A stretch of DNA of 64,000 bases from Paraburkholderia kirstenboschensis (GCF_904848585.1 NZ_CAJHCR010000011.1:177838-241837); one strand, 5' to 3'. Shown: positions 25,154 through 34,024, counted from the first letter of the stretch. Translations and numbers: made by a program. Notes: a model not told the origin generated them from the sequence alone.

Positions 25154-26830
25154 TCAGGCCACGTGAGCGACGACCGGCGCGCCGCCTGCGATGGCGATCT
25201 GGCCGGCTACATTGATCGCGCCGGCCTTATCGCTAACACTATTCGCGGCGGCGGGAAAGTTACTCGCCGCTGCGAGCTTCCCGACAGACGCGTCCGCAAC
25301 GACACTGAAATTGTGCTGCCTCATCTTGTCAGGACCAGGCAACGGCGGCGGCGCCTCGCCAGCGATCATCCGGAAAGCCACGCTCATGTCGTCTGCGAGC
25401 GGACGGTCGTCGCGATACGTCGGCACGATCTGCCGCACGCGTTGCCACAACGCCTGCGTGTGCGGCGCCGGTGGTGCGCCGGTGGCTTGCAGGTCGTAGG
25501 CCTGCGCCGCGGCCAGCAGCTCTATCGCGACGATGCGCCCTGCGTTGTCGACGATTTCCAGCGCTTTCAATGCGGCAGGCGTGGCGTGGCACAGATGATC
25601 TTCCTGCAAGCCCGACGTGATGCCGCCGTCTAGACTCGCGGGCAGCGCGAGGCGCCGGTTCTGCGCAACCAGCGAGGCCGCCGTGTACTGCGCGATCATG
25701 AAGCCCGAGCAGGTGCCGCCAGGCTCGGCGAGAAACGCGGGCAAGCCGCTCACCAGCGGATTGACGAGACGATCGAGCCGCCGTTCGGCCATTGCGGCGA
25801 CCTGCGCGATGGCAGTAGCGAGGCTGTCCATCGCCAGCGCAATAGATGCGCCCACCGCATGCGCCTGCGAATAAACGCGCGGATCTTCCGGCGTGCCCGC
25901 GACAATCGGGTTGTCGGTAATCGACGCCAGTTCGCGATCCACCACGTCGGCGGTCGCGGCAAGCACGTCGCGCGCCGCGCCGTGCACGTGCGGAATGGTG
26001 CGCATGCTGAGCGGATCTTGCGTGCGCTGGCCGACCACAGCCGCGAGAATGCCGCTGTCGGCAAGCGCCGTGCGCATGCGTTCGCCTACGAGGTTCAACC
26101 CCGGCGAAATGCGCAGCGCGAGCGAGTCTTCATCGAATGCTGCCAGTTGGCCGCGCAGATTTTCGAAGCTCATTGCGGCGACGACATCGGTCCAATCCAG
26201 CAGACGCACCGCGCGTGCAAGCGCCAACGCGGCAAGCCCGGTCACGCAGGGCGTACCGTTGATAAGGCTGAGCCCTTCCTTCGCTTCCAGCACGAGCGGT
26301 TCGCGGCCGAGCATGTGCAACGCGTCGCGCCCCGTCAGACGCTCGCCGCGATACCGCACATGACCTTCGCCGATGCACACCAGCGCGATATGCGCCATAT
26401 GGCTCAGATAACCGACCGAGCCGAACGCCGGCACTTCAGGCAAGCAGTCGGCGTTGAGCAAGGCCACGAGTTGATCGGCGACCTCGATACGGATGCCCGA
26501 GTGCCCATGCGCGAAATTGTTGACGGCGGCGGCCATGATCGCGCGCGTCTCGGCGACACCGAGCGGCGCGCCGACGCCGACTGCGTGACTCATCAGAATG
26601 TTGCGCGACAGCGTGCGCTGTTCGGTCGGCGACACGATCACGTCGCACAACGCGCCCACGCCCGTATTCACGCCATACGCGCGAATGCCGCGCTCGACGA
26701 TCTGTTGCACCAGCACACGCGCCGCCGCGATGCGCGCGCGGGCGTCGGAGGAAAGTTCGAGCGGCTCGCCGGCGGCGACCGCCGCCACCTGGGCCCAGTC
26801 GAGAGGACGATCGGAACGGATCACGGCCAT
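25154..26830 (-). CDS. Histidine ammonia-lyase-family protein lacking the MIO triad (ergothionase-like candidate)
   Basis: This 558-aa protein has the aromatic amino-acid lyase fold. Conserved features are Y52 in AYGVNTGVG, N191 in LINGTPCVTG, R277 in QDPLSMR and E410-D411-H412. In true HutH the segment after GSVG is ASGDLAP, whose Ala-Ser-Gly cyclises into the MIO electrophile. Here GSVG (137-140) runs directly into YLSHMAH, three residues shorter and without ASG. The Tyr normally found in QDPYSLR is L274. Deamination of histidine is therefore unlikely. MIO-less homologues such as ergothionase eliminate trimethylamine from betaines, which fits. The start at 26830 avoids overlap with the ATPase gene upstream. 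It sits with HutC-type regulators and two amino-acid ABC transporters. The function is inferred. Confidence 0.8.
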   Translation of the reverse strand: MAVIRSDRPLDWAQVAAVAAGEPLELSSDARARIAAARVLVQQIVERGIRAYGVNTGVGALCDVIVSPTEQRTLSRNILMSHAVGVGAPLGVAETRAIMAAAVNNFAHGHSGIRIEVADQLVALLNADCLPEVPAFGSVGYLSHMAHIALVCIGEGHVRYRGERLTGRDALHMLGREPLVLEAKEGLSLINGTPCVTGLAALALARAVRLLDWTDVVAAMSFENLRGQLAAFDEDSLALRISPGLNLVGERMRTALADSGILAAVVGQRTQDPLSMRTIPHVHGAARDVLAATADVVDRELASITDNPIVAGTPEDPRVYSQAHAVGASIALAMDSLATAIAQVAAMAERRLDRLVNPLVSGLPAFLAEPGGTCSGFMIAQYTAASLVAQNRRLALPASLDGGITSGLQEDHLCHATPAALKALEIVDNAGRIVAIELLAAAQAYDLQATGAPPAPHTQALWQRVRQIVPTYRDDRPLADDMSVAFRMIAGEAPPPLPGPDKMRQHNFSVVADASVGKLAAASNFPAAANSVSDKAGAINVAGQIAIAGGAPVVAHVA

Positions 26831-26868
26831 GATGTTGCTCTGCTCGGTAAATTGCCTGGCGATACGGA

Positions 26869-27660
26869 TTAGTTGGTCGTGCGGTCCTGATGACTCGACA
26901 CGAATTGACGGAAGCGCTCCGACTTGCACTCGACGAATACTTCGTCAGGCGTGCCGTCGGCTTCCACTTGCCCCTGATGCAGGAACATCACGCGGTTCGA
27001 CACATGCCGCGCAAAACCCATTTCGTGCGTGACCACCAGCATCGTGCGCCCTTCTTCGGCAAGCGAGCGCATTACGCGCAGCACTTCGCCAACGAGTTCG
27101 GGATCGAGCGCCGAAGTGGGTTCGTCGAACAGCATCACTTTGGGATGCATGGCGAGCGCGCGGGCAATCGCCACACGCTGTTGCTGTCCGCCCGACAGAT
27201 GCGCCGGATAGTGGCCGCGCTTTTCCGCGAGACCGACTTTCGCCAGCAGCGCCTCGGCTTCTTCCACCGACTCGGCGCGGCTGCGCTTTAGCACGCGCAT
27301 GGGCCCTTCGATCAGGTTTTCGAGCACCGTCATATGCGACCAGAGATTGAAGTTCTGGAACACCATGCCGAGTTGCGAGCGCACGCGGTCCACCTGACGG
27401 CGGTCGCTCGGTTGCAGCTTGCCGTCGCCGCGGCGCTTCATTTTCAGTTCTTCTCCGGCGAGCGCGACCGAACCGTCGTCCGGTGTTTCCAGCAGATTCA
27501 GGCAGCGCAAGAAGGTGCTTTTGCCCGAGCCGCTCGCGCCGAGAATCGAGATCACGTCGCCTTGATGAGCGTCGAGCGAAATGCCTTTGAGCACGTGGTG
27601 GTCGCCGAACGATTTGTGAATGTTCTTGACCGACAGTGCAACGGGTGCCGTAGCGTTCAT
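26869..27660 (-). CDS. Amino-acid ABC transporter ATP-binding protein (second system)
   Basis: This 263-aa ATPase of the HisP/GlnQ type has Walker A GASGSGKST near 40-48, the insertion typical of HisP (ELKMKRRGDGK...), signature LSGGQQQR, Walker B MLFDEPTSALD and the H-loop VVTHEMGFARHV. ATG 27660 follows GGAG by 7 nt; an in-frame ATG at 27678 would add six residues. It is fourth in an operon running binding protein, permease, permease, ATPase, then the lyase-family gene and HutC-type regulator. The HisP-like insertion suits transport of a basic amino acid or histidine derivative. Confidence 0.92.
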   Translation of the reverse strand: MNATAPVALSVKNIHKSFGDHHVLKGISLDAHQGDVISILGASGSGKSTFLRCLNLLETPDDGSVALAGEELKMKRRGDGKLQPSDRRQVDRVRSQLGMVFQNFNLWSHMTVLENLIEGPMRVLKRSRAESVEEAEALLAKVGLAEKRGHYPAHLSGGQQQRVAIARALAMHPKVMLFDEPTSALDPELVGEVLRVMRSLAEEGRTMLVVTHEMGFARHVSNRVMFLHQGQVEADGTPDEVFVECKSERFRQFVSSHQDRTTN

Positions 27661-27695
27661 GGAATTCTCCAGGTTCATCCGGAATGGCCGGGCGC

Positions 27696-28451
27696 TCAAG
27701 GCGCGGCGCGGCGTGCTTCGGTAGTGGCGGACACCGGGCGGCTCGGCGCGGTTTGCTTCGGCGCCGCACGCAGATGCCGCGACAGGCGCGTTTCGAGCAT
27801 GCCGAGTGCGCGCACGATAATGAAGTTCAGGAACAGATAGATCAGCGCGGCGCAGATGAAAACTTCGGTGGTGCGATACGTTTGCTGAATGATCTGCTGC
27901 GCGACGCCGGTCACTTCCCACACGGTCACGAGACTCGCCAGCGCGGTGGATTTGACGAGCAGCACGGCTTCCGTCGAATAAGCGGGCAGACACTGGCGCA
28001 GTGCAATCGGGCCGATCACGCGGCGCAGCAGCGCGAAGCCCGATAGCCCGATCGAATAACCCGCCTCGATCTGACCGACCGGTACGGCCATCAAGCCGCC
28101 GCGAATGATTTCCGCGGTATAACCGGCGGTACAGAGCGCGAGCGATAAAACCGCGCACATATACGGCTCGCGCAGCACCGGCCACATGAAGCTCTCGCGA
28201 ATCACGCCGAACTGACCCATGCCGTAGTACACGAGGAACATCTGGATCAGGAGCGGCGAGCCTCGGAACACGAGGATATAAGCGCGCGCGAACCGGTTCG
28301 GCAGCCAGTGCGGCGACACGCGCATCGTGACGATGACGAGCGACAGCAGCCCACCGAGAATCAGCGAACAGAAGAAGAGGCCGAGCGTGGTCGGCACGGC
28401 GGCGAGCAGCTGCTTCACCGTATCCAGCAGAAAATCGAAGTCGAAGTTCAT
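27696..28451 (-). CDS. Amino-acid ABC transporter permease (HisM-like)
   Basis: This 251-aa permease has about five membrane helices and an EAA loop near residues 130-145 (VPVGQIEAGYSIGLSGFALLRR). The C-terminal 30 residues are a Pro/Ala/Thr-rich cytoplasmic tail not seen in short family members. It is encoded 13 bp downstream of its partner permease and 35 bp upstream of the ATPase gene. Confidence 0.88.
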   Translation of the reverse strand: MNFDFDFLLDTVKQLLAAVPTTLGLFFCSLILGGLLSLVIVTMRVSPHWLPNRFARAYILVFRGSPLLIQMFLVYYGMGQFGVIRESFMWPVLREPYMCAVLSLALCTAGYTAEIIRGGLMAVPVGQIEAGYSIGLSGFALLRRVIGPIALRQCLPAYSTEAVLLVKSTALASLVTVWEVTGVAQQIIQQTYRTTEVFICAALIYLFLNFIIVRALGMLETRLSRHLRAAPKQTAPSRPVSATTEARRAAP

Positions 28452-28464
28452 GATGCCGTCGCCG

Positions 28465-29187
28465 TCAGTTGCGCGCGAAGTTGCGCTTGAAGGACCGGCC
28501 CACGCGTGCCTCGGCGTGGTTGAAGACCCGGTTCGAGATGCTGGTCATCAGCAGATACAGCGCGCCGCCGACCACGAAGAACGTGAAGTATTGATGCGTG
28601 GAGCCCGCCGCCACCTGACTCGTGCGCAGCAGTTCGGCGAGACCTGTGACCGAGATCAGCGCTGAATCCTTCAGGCTCAGTTGCCATACGTTGCCGATGC
28701 CGGGCAACGCGAAACGCAGCACTTGCGGAATCAGGATGCGGCGTGCCATGGTCAGGGTCGGCATGCCGATGGAGCGCGCCGCTTCGAGCTCGCCGCGCGA
28801 TACCGCGAGCACCGCCGAGCGATACACCTCCGCCTGATACGCGCCGGAAATCATGCCGACGGCGAGCGCGCCGATCACGAACGGCGGCACGCCGACAAAG
28901 CCCTCGGCGCCGAACCACTGTCCAACGGTCGTAACGAGCGTCGAGCCGCCGAAGTAGAACAGATAGATGACGAGCAGTTCGGGCACGCCGCGAAACACCG
29001 TCGTATAGATGTCGCCGATCACGCGCAGTGTGCGCAGGCGCGACAGCTTGGCCGCAGCGACCAGTGCGCCGAATACGGCCCCGACCGCGAGGGCCGCGAG
29101 CGTGAGCGCGACAGTCATCAACGCCGCGAGCAGCAGCACGCCGCCCCAACCTTCCGGCCCGAAGCCGAGCATCTGTATCAGAGCCAT
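28465..29187 (-). CDS. Amino-acid ABC transporter permease (HisQ-like)
   Basis: This 240-aa permease of the HisQ type has an N-terminal periplasmic segment (GFGPEGWGGVLL), which is typical of HisQ/ArtQ, about five helices and the EAA loop near 135-155 (SRGELEAARSIGMPTLTMARR). It forms the channel with the product of the next gene. It lies between the binding-protein gene and the HisM-like gene. Confidence 0.88.
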   Translation of the reverse strand: MALIQMLGFGPEGWGGVLLLAALMTVALTLAALAVGAVFGALVAAAKLSRLRTLRVIGDIYTTVFRGVPELLVIYLFYFGGSTLVTTVGQWFGAEGFVGVPPFVIGALAVGMISGAYQAEVYRSAVLAVSRGELEAARSIGMPTLTMARRILIPQVLRFALPGIGNVWQLSLKDSALISVTGLAELLRTSQVAAGSTHQYFTFFVVGGALYLLMTSISNRVFNHAEARVGRSFKRNFARN

Positions 29188-29275
29188 TGCCTACCTCCCG
29201 TCATGACGGACGATGAAACAGCTGCACGCGCGAGCTCGCGCCCACGCATGCCGCATTCGTGCAACGCCTCGCGAA

Positions 29276-30136
29276 TCAGGGCGTGACGTCGGTCTTGAAC
29301 CACTTGGCGGACAGCTTTTTCACCGTGCCGTCGGCGAGCGCCGCGCTGATCGCGGTGTCGAATTTCGCTTTCAGATCGGCGTCCTGCTTGCGGAACGCGA
29401 GACCTTCGCCCGGACCCCAGATCGGCCCGCCGATCTTCGGGCCGGCCATCACGATCGACGCGGTTTCCTTCTTGTCGATGTTCGCGGCGTAATACGTCAC
29501 GTCGTCGAACGACGCGTCGATACGCCCGTTCGCCAGATCGAGATCACGCTCGGGCGACGTCTTGTAGACGCGGATCGTGGCGATGTCCTTGAAGCCGTCG
29601 TTAATGAACTTCGTATAGACGGTGCCGGACTGGATGCCGATGGTCTTGCCCTTCAACTGCTTGCGCAGCGCGTCGACAGTCGGCTGATCGGACTTGGGAT
29701 CGCCCGTGAGCTTGACGACGCCCGCGTCGGCCGCGGCCTTGGGCAGCACCTTGGCGTCGGCCACCGCGAACGTGGCAGGCGTGGCCGCATATGGCTTCGA
29801 GAACGCGATGATCTTTTCGCGCTCCGGCGTGATTGAGATCGCGTCCATCAACACGTCGAACTTGCCGGCTTGCAGACCCGGAATCATGCCGTCCCAGTCT
29901 TGCGCGACCAGGTTGCATTGAAGCTTGATGCGCTCGCAGAGGTTCGCGACCAGTTCGGGTTCGAAACCGCCGAGCTTGCCGCCGGGCAAGGTCAGGTTCC
30001 ACGGTGCATAGCCGCCCTCGAGCGCGATCGTCACCGTCTTCCAGTCCTTCGCCTGCGCCGGTGCGGCGAAAATCGCCGCGGCGCCGAGCACGGCGCCGAT
30101 CAATGCTTTTGCTGCCGTGGTGCGTTTCACTTTCAC
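29276..30136 (-). CDS. Amino-acid ABC transporter binding protein (histidine/lysine-arginine-ornithine type)
   Basis: This 286-aa periplasmic binding protein starts at GTG 30136, seven nt after a perfect AAAGGAG; longer frames lack this. The signal peptide of about 28 residues ends APAQA before KDWKTV. The mature part (ALEGGYAPWNLT...GGFEPELVANLCERIKLQCNLVAQDWDGMIPGLQAGKFDVLMDAI) resembles HisJ/LAO-type proteins. It heads the operon that includes the MIO-less lyase-family gene, so its ligand may be that enzyme's substrate. Two HutC-type palindromes lie 69 and 240 bp upstream of the start. Confidence 0.9.
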   Translation of the reverse strand: MKVKRTTAAKALIGAVLGAAAIFAAPAQAKDWKTVTIALEGGYAPWNLTLPGGKLGGFEPELVANLCERIKLQCNLVAQDWDGMIPGLQAGKFDVLMDAISITPEREKIIAFSKPYAATPATFAVADAKVLPKAAADAGVVKLTGDPKSDQPTVDALRKQLKGKTIGIQSGTVYTKFINDGFKDIATIRVYKTSPERDLDLANGRIDASFDDVTYYAANIDKKETASIVMAGPKIGGPIWGPGEGLAFRKQDADLKAKFDTAISAALADGTVKKLSAKWFKTDVTP

Positions 30137-30204
30137 GTCGAAACTCCTTTGATTGAGGAAACCGTCGAACCGAAATGCGAACCAGCGCTTGAGCGTCGCT
30201 GAAT

Positions 30205-30216
30205 TTGTATAGACAA
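30205..30216. promoter_or_regulatory. HutC-type operator candidate upstream of the second transporter
   Basis: TTGTATAGACAA closely resembles the operator recognised by HutC-subfamily regulators (core GT-N-TA-N-AC). It lies 69 bp upstream of the GTG start of the binding-protein gene, a typical repressor position. Confidence 0.65.
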
Positions 30217-30375
30217 GTCTGCATGAGTCAAAAAGCCGTCGCAAGCAGATTCACGAAAAATTGCCCGATCATCGGGTAAGCCCCTATAAGCCATGGCGGG
30301 CTGGGGTTCGCGAGGACAATTCCGCTGAAGGCGCACACCTGCCGAGCCGGAGCGGATGCGTCGGCATGGTGCGCT

Positions 30376-30387
30376 TTGTCTAGACAG
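30376..30387. promoter_or_regulatory. Second HutC-type operator candidate
   Basis: TTGTCTAGACAG contains the perfect 10-bp palindrome TGTCTAGACA. It shares the GT-N-TA-N-AC core with the site at 30205, and the spacing of about 171 bp allows looping or a second promoter. Confidence 0.55.
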
Positions 30388-30654
30388 GTTGGGCGAATGC
30401 GCCGCGAAGGTGCGGCGGGTTCATACGTCTACTTGATGAAAGGAACGACGGCGCCGGGCGAGAAAGCGGGTTCATGGTCCGCGAGGCATGAGCCCGCCCA
30501 TGCCGAATAGCCGAATAGCCGAGCCTGCCGCGTTCAAGCAGATACCACACGCGGCCCGGTCACGCGAGGGGGCTGCCGCGGCGAACAGCAGCACCCTCAT
30601 GCCCGCAACGCATACCGTGGATTACACCAGGCGGGCGATCGTCGCTGTTGCCGG
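30388..30654. other. Non-coding remainder of the region upstream of the second transporter operon
   Basis: Apart from the two operators, the 518 bp between the binding-protein gene and the acetyltransferase gene show no gene with supporting features. Short frames here have no homology that I recognise. Confidence 0.4.
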
Positions 30655-31491
30655 TTACTCGAAATCCGCCCGCGTGCGCACGCGGTCAAAGATCTCCGCC
30701 AGGTCAATGTCGCCGGTGCTCAGACCGAAGCGATCGCGCAGACAGGCCGCGAGCTCGTCAGCGCTTGCGAGGCGCTGCTCGCGGACGATACCGCCGTCCG
30801 CGGCGCGTTCGTTCAGCTGGTCGTTCAACAGCGTGAGGCGCGTTTCCTGCAATACGCGGCACACGATCAGATTGCTCGCGAAGACCGCTTCCGGCGACGT
30901 CGACGTGTACCAGTTCGACGTTTCGTAATCGATCCACTCGACCGGATGCAAATCGAAGCGATAAACGCGCGACCACGTTTGATCGCGCGCCTGCACTTCG
31001 AGATACAGCGCGTCGTGCGAGGCGTCGGCGAGACGGAAGATGCCGAGGTCCGTGCGTTGCGCAAGTCCTGGCGTCAGCCGCAGCGGCGAAGTCAGCGTGA
31101 CGCTGCCGAAACCCACGTCCGCGATCCATGCTTCGTTATCCAGATCGATTCGCAGCACCATGTGCGCGCGAGGCGGAACGGCATCGGGCTCCCGGCCCCA
31201 CAGCACTCGCCCAAGCAACGGCGTGACCTGAAAGCCCAGTTCGATCAGCACGTTCGCGAGCAGCGCGTTTTGCTCGAAGCAGTAGCCGCCCCGGCGATCG
31301 TCGACGAGTTTTCTCTCGACGGATTCGAGGTCCAGCTTCACCGCGCGGCGGGTGAGCGGATTCAGGTTTTCGAACGGAATGGCTCGCGGATGCAACCGGT
31401 GGATTGCCTTCAGCACATCGAGCGTCGGCGCACGCGGGCCCGTATAACCAATGCGTTCGAAGTAATTGTCGAGGTTGAGTGTGTGTGACAT
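30655..31491 (-). CDS. nat: Arylamine N-acetyltransferase
   Basis: This 278-aa cytoplasmic enzyme transfers acetyl from acetyl-CoA to arylamines or hydrazines. The Cys-His-Asp triad is C71 in RRGGYCFEQN, H110 in PRAHMVL and D125 in WIADVGFG, all at standard spacing. The N-terminal PRAIPFENL segment is also typical. ATG 31491 is preferred; an ATG six bases upstream is also possible. It stands 28 bp downstream of the secreted-protein gene on the same strand, so the two may be co-transcribed, but no functional link is obvious. Confidence 0.92.
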   Translation of the reverse strand: MSHTLNLDNYFERIGYTGPRAPTLDVLKAIHRLHPRAIPFENLNPLTRRAVKLDLESVERKLVDDRRGGYCFEQNALLANVLIELGFQVTPLLGRVLWGREPDAVPPRAHMVLRIDLDNEAWIADVGFGSVTLTSPLRLTPGLAQRTDLGIFRLADASHDALYLEVQARDQTWSRVYRFDLHPVEWIDYETSNWYTSTSPEAVFASNLIVCRVLQETRLTLLNDQLNERAADGGIVREQRLASADELAACLRDRFGLSTGDIDLAEIFDRVRTRADFE

Positions 31492-31519
31492 AGGCATCGT
31501 CCGTCTGGTTCTTGTTGCG

Positions 31520-32206
31520 CTACTGCGCGCCTCCGAGCGCCGACTTCGCGATCGACGGCACGCTGATACCGTTGCTCGTTGCAAACTGTATCGCGGAACT
31601 GAGCGTCGACATCAGCGACTGCAATTGCCCCGGCGCCGATTGCGCGATATACGACGCGCTTTGCGCGATCTGGGGATTCATGCCGGCCTGCAGCAGCGAA
31701 GCAGGATTCATCTGCCCGATGCTGCCGAGGCTGGACTGCAAGCTCGAATACTGACTGACGCCTTTACCGAGCGACGACAGGCCGTCGGTGAACGCTTGCT
31801 TGTTCACCGGCGTTTGCGTTGCGTTGCTCGTTCCGCCTGCACGACTGGCAAATGCCTGCGTCAACGTTTGCGACAGCGACTGCTGAGTGCTGCCCACTTG
31901 CGTCAACTGGCTGACCGACGGCGTGCCGCCGCTCAGCAAGCCGGCAGCCTGCTGCGCCTGCCCAGCCGCGCTCGACAAACCCATTGCGGACGCAAGCGAC
32001 GACTGCCCGCTCAACACCTGCTGATTCGCGCCCACATACGTTTGCAATAACTGCGATACACCGCCCGACGACGCCGCGCCAGCATCCGCGGATGTGTCCC
32101 CGCTACCAATTCCGAACTGTTTCAGATTCAACTGTGCGTTCGAGACGCCGCTTGCGAAGAGACCGGCGCTTGCCAGCAACGAAACCAGTAGGACACGCTT
32201 TATCAT
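31520..32206 (-). CDS. Secreted Ser/Gln/Ala-rich protein of unknown function
   Basis: The 228-aa product has a clear Sec signal peptide (MIKRVLLVSLLASAGLF, cleavage near SNA before QLNLKQ). The mature part is very rich in Ser, Gln, Gly and Ala and lacks Cys and Trp. It has heptad-like hydrophobic spacing suggestive of helical bundles. The start at 32206 follows AAGGAG by 6 nt. I do not recognise a family; it resembles small exported proteins of Burkholderia. It is divergent from a porin gene, and the 18-bp palindrome between them may control both. Confidence 0.75.
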   Translation of the reverse strand: MIKRVLLVSLLASAGLFASGVSNAQLNLKQFGIGSGDTSADAGAASSGGVSQLLQTYVGANQQVLSGQSSLASAMGLSSAAGQAQQAAGLLSGGTPSVSQLTQVGSTQQSLSQTLTQAFASRAGGTSNATQTPVNKQAFTDGLSSLGKGVSQYSSLQSSLGSIGQMNPASLLQAGMNPQIAQSASYIAQSAPGQLQSLMSTLSSAIQFATSNGISVPSIAKSALGGAQ

Positions 32207-32404
32207 ATGTAACTCCTTGTAAGAGACTGCGGAAACTCGTGCGGTTCGACAAGCCGCACCGTTACGCGTTCGCACGAATTTATCAACTCGTCAGTCCCCG
32301 GCGTGTTGGCGCGAGTCATTTGCATCTCGTTGACGCACCTATCTTGCCTCGGTACGATCACGCCCATTGTTCGGTTCGTGTGAACCGATGCCGGCCCGCG
32401 CCCG

Positions 32405-32422
32405 GTTAAATAGCTATTTAAC
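32405..32422. promoter_or_regulatory. Perfect 18-bp palindrome in the porin promoter
   Basis: GTTAAATAGCTATTTAAC is perfectly self-complementary over 18 bp and AT-rich in a GC-rich context. It lies 46 bp upstream of the porin start, in the gap shared with the divergent secreted-protein gene. It looks like a repressor operator. Confidence 0.65.
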
Positions 32423-32467
32423 GCCGCGATGCGCGAGAGCAGTCAATAACAACATTAAAGGCTTTTG

Positions 32468-34024
32468 ATGAAGCTCGCCCGATCCGTTCGCCCCTTCGCA
32501 CCCTTGTCTGTCCGCTGCGAGTTTCTGTCATCTGGCAGCAAGGCGGCCGGACGGCCCCGCACGCTTTCGTTTCGCCGCACCGCGTTGTGCACGGCGTTCG
32601 CTTGCGCTTGCGCTTGCGCTTCAGGTGCGGCAATGGCGCAGGGCAATGCGAATGCAGGCGCAAATGCCGACGCCGCGCGCGACACAAGCGAAGCGGCAGG
32701 CGCGGATACGGGCAAGGCCGCAGCCAGCGAGACCGGCTTCTGGGGCCGCGACCAGATGTTCGGCGACATGGGCGGCTTGCGCCCGTGGCTCGGCAAATAT
32801 GGCGTGAGCTTCGCGCTCACTGAAACCAGCGAACTGCTTGGCAACCTGCGCGGCGGCCTCGCGCGCGGCGCCGCGTACGACGGCGTCACCACCGCCACTG
32901 TCCAACTGGATACCGAAAAGGCGTTCGGCTTGCCGGGCGGCCAGTTCAACGTGAGCGCATTGCAGATTCACGGGGGCAACTTCAGCGGCGACAAACTCGG
33001 CACGCTGAATACGGCAAGCGGCATCGAAGCCGAAAACAGCACGCGCCTGTGGGAGCTGTGGTATCAGCAGTCGTTCCTGAACAAACGCGTCGACGTGAAG
33101 ATCGGTCAGCAAAGTATCGACCAGGAGTTCATCGCCAGCACGTACTCCGCGCTCTTCATGAACACGATGTTCGGCTGGCCCGCGCTGCCCACTTACGACA
33201 TGCCGTCGGGCGGGCCGGCGTACCCGCTGTCGGCGCTAGGCGTGCGCGTGCGCGGACAGATCACGCCTTCATTGACGGCGCTCGCCGGTGTATTCGACGG
33301 CGATCCGCTCGGCAACAATCCGAACAACCGCAGCGGGACTAACTTCAACCTGCATAACGGCGCGCTGTTCATCGGCGAGTTGCAGTATGCGATCAACCAG
33401 CCGGCAGACGGCGACACGGCGCCTGCGGCGAGCACTGCCGGAGGCGGACTGCCGGGCACCTACAAGATCGGGGTCTGGTACAACAATGGCCGCTTCGCGG
33501 ATCAACGCTACGACACCAACGGTGTGTCGCTCGCGAGTCCGGCGTCAACCGGTGTCGCGGCGAACCATCGCGGCGACTACAGTTTCTACGCGGTGGCCGA
33601 TCAGACGGTCTGGCGGCCCAACCCGAGCGAAGCGCGCAGCCTCGGCGTGTTCGCCCGCGTGATGGGCGCGCCGGGTGACCGCAATCTGGTGAGCGTCGCG
33701 GCCAATCTCGGCGTCGTACTCAAAGCGCCGTTCGCCGGCCGCGACAATGACAGCGCGGGTCTGGCGCTCACGTACATCAAGATCGGCAGCCACGCACACG
33801 GAATCGATCAGGATAACCTGGCATTCAGCGGCGGCCCGTATGGTGTTCGCACCAGTGAAACCGCGCTCGAAGCGACCTATCAGTATCAGATCGCCCCGTG
33901 GTGGATGCTCCAGGCCGACGCGCAATACACGTTCAACGCGGGCGCCGGTCAGAATCCAAACGATCCGACGAAGCCGCTGCGCAACACCTTCGTCGTCGGC
34001 CTGCGCACGAACATTACGTTTTGA
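32468..34024 (+). CDS. OprB-type carbohydrate porin
   Basis: This 518-aa outer-membrane porin of the carbohydrate-selective OprB family has a long, Arg-containing N-region (about 37 residues), then a hydrophobic signal ending near AMAQ (about residue 57). The mature part includes an Ala/Asp-rich linker and then beta-strand-rich sequence (GFWGRDQMFGDMGGLRPWL..., YGVSFALTETSELLGN), ending with Phe in NITF as outer-membrane proteins do. It probably lets sugars or other small solutes diffuse in. The N-region before the signal is unusually long, and the signal codons contain a short GCTTGC repeat. Confidence 0.85.
   Translation: MKLARSVRPFAPLSVRCEFLSSGSKAAGRPRTLSFRRTALCTAFACACACASGAAMAQGNANAGANADAARDTSEAAGADTGKAAASETGFWGRDQMFGDMGGLRPWLGKYGVSFALTETSELLGNLRGGLARGAAYDGVTTATVQLDTEKAFGLPGGQFNVSALQIHGGNFSGDKLGTLNTASGIEAENSTRLWELWYQQSFLNKRVDVKIGQQSIDQEFIASTYSALFMNTMFGWPALPTYDMPSGGPAYPLSALGVRVRGQITPSLTALAGVFDGDPLGNNPNNRSGTNFNLHNGALFIGELQYAINQPADGDTAPAASTAGGGLPGTYKIGVWYNNGRFADQRYDTNGVSLASPASTGVAANHRGDYSFYAVADQTVWRPNPSEARSLGVFARVMGAPGDRNLVSVAANLGVVLKAPFAGRDNDSAGLALTYIKIGSHAHGIDQDNLAFSGGPYGVRTSETALEATYQYQIAPWWMLQADAQYTFNAGAGQNPNDPTKPLRNTFVVGLRTNITF

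Noticed and set aside
26830..26929. Longer start (26929) for the lyase-family gene
   Set aside because: It would overlap the upstream ATPase gene by about 60 bp and adds residues not seen in the lyase family.
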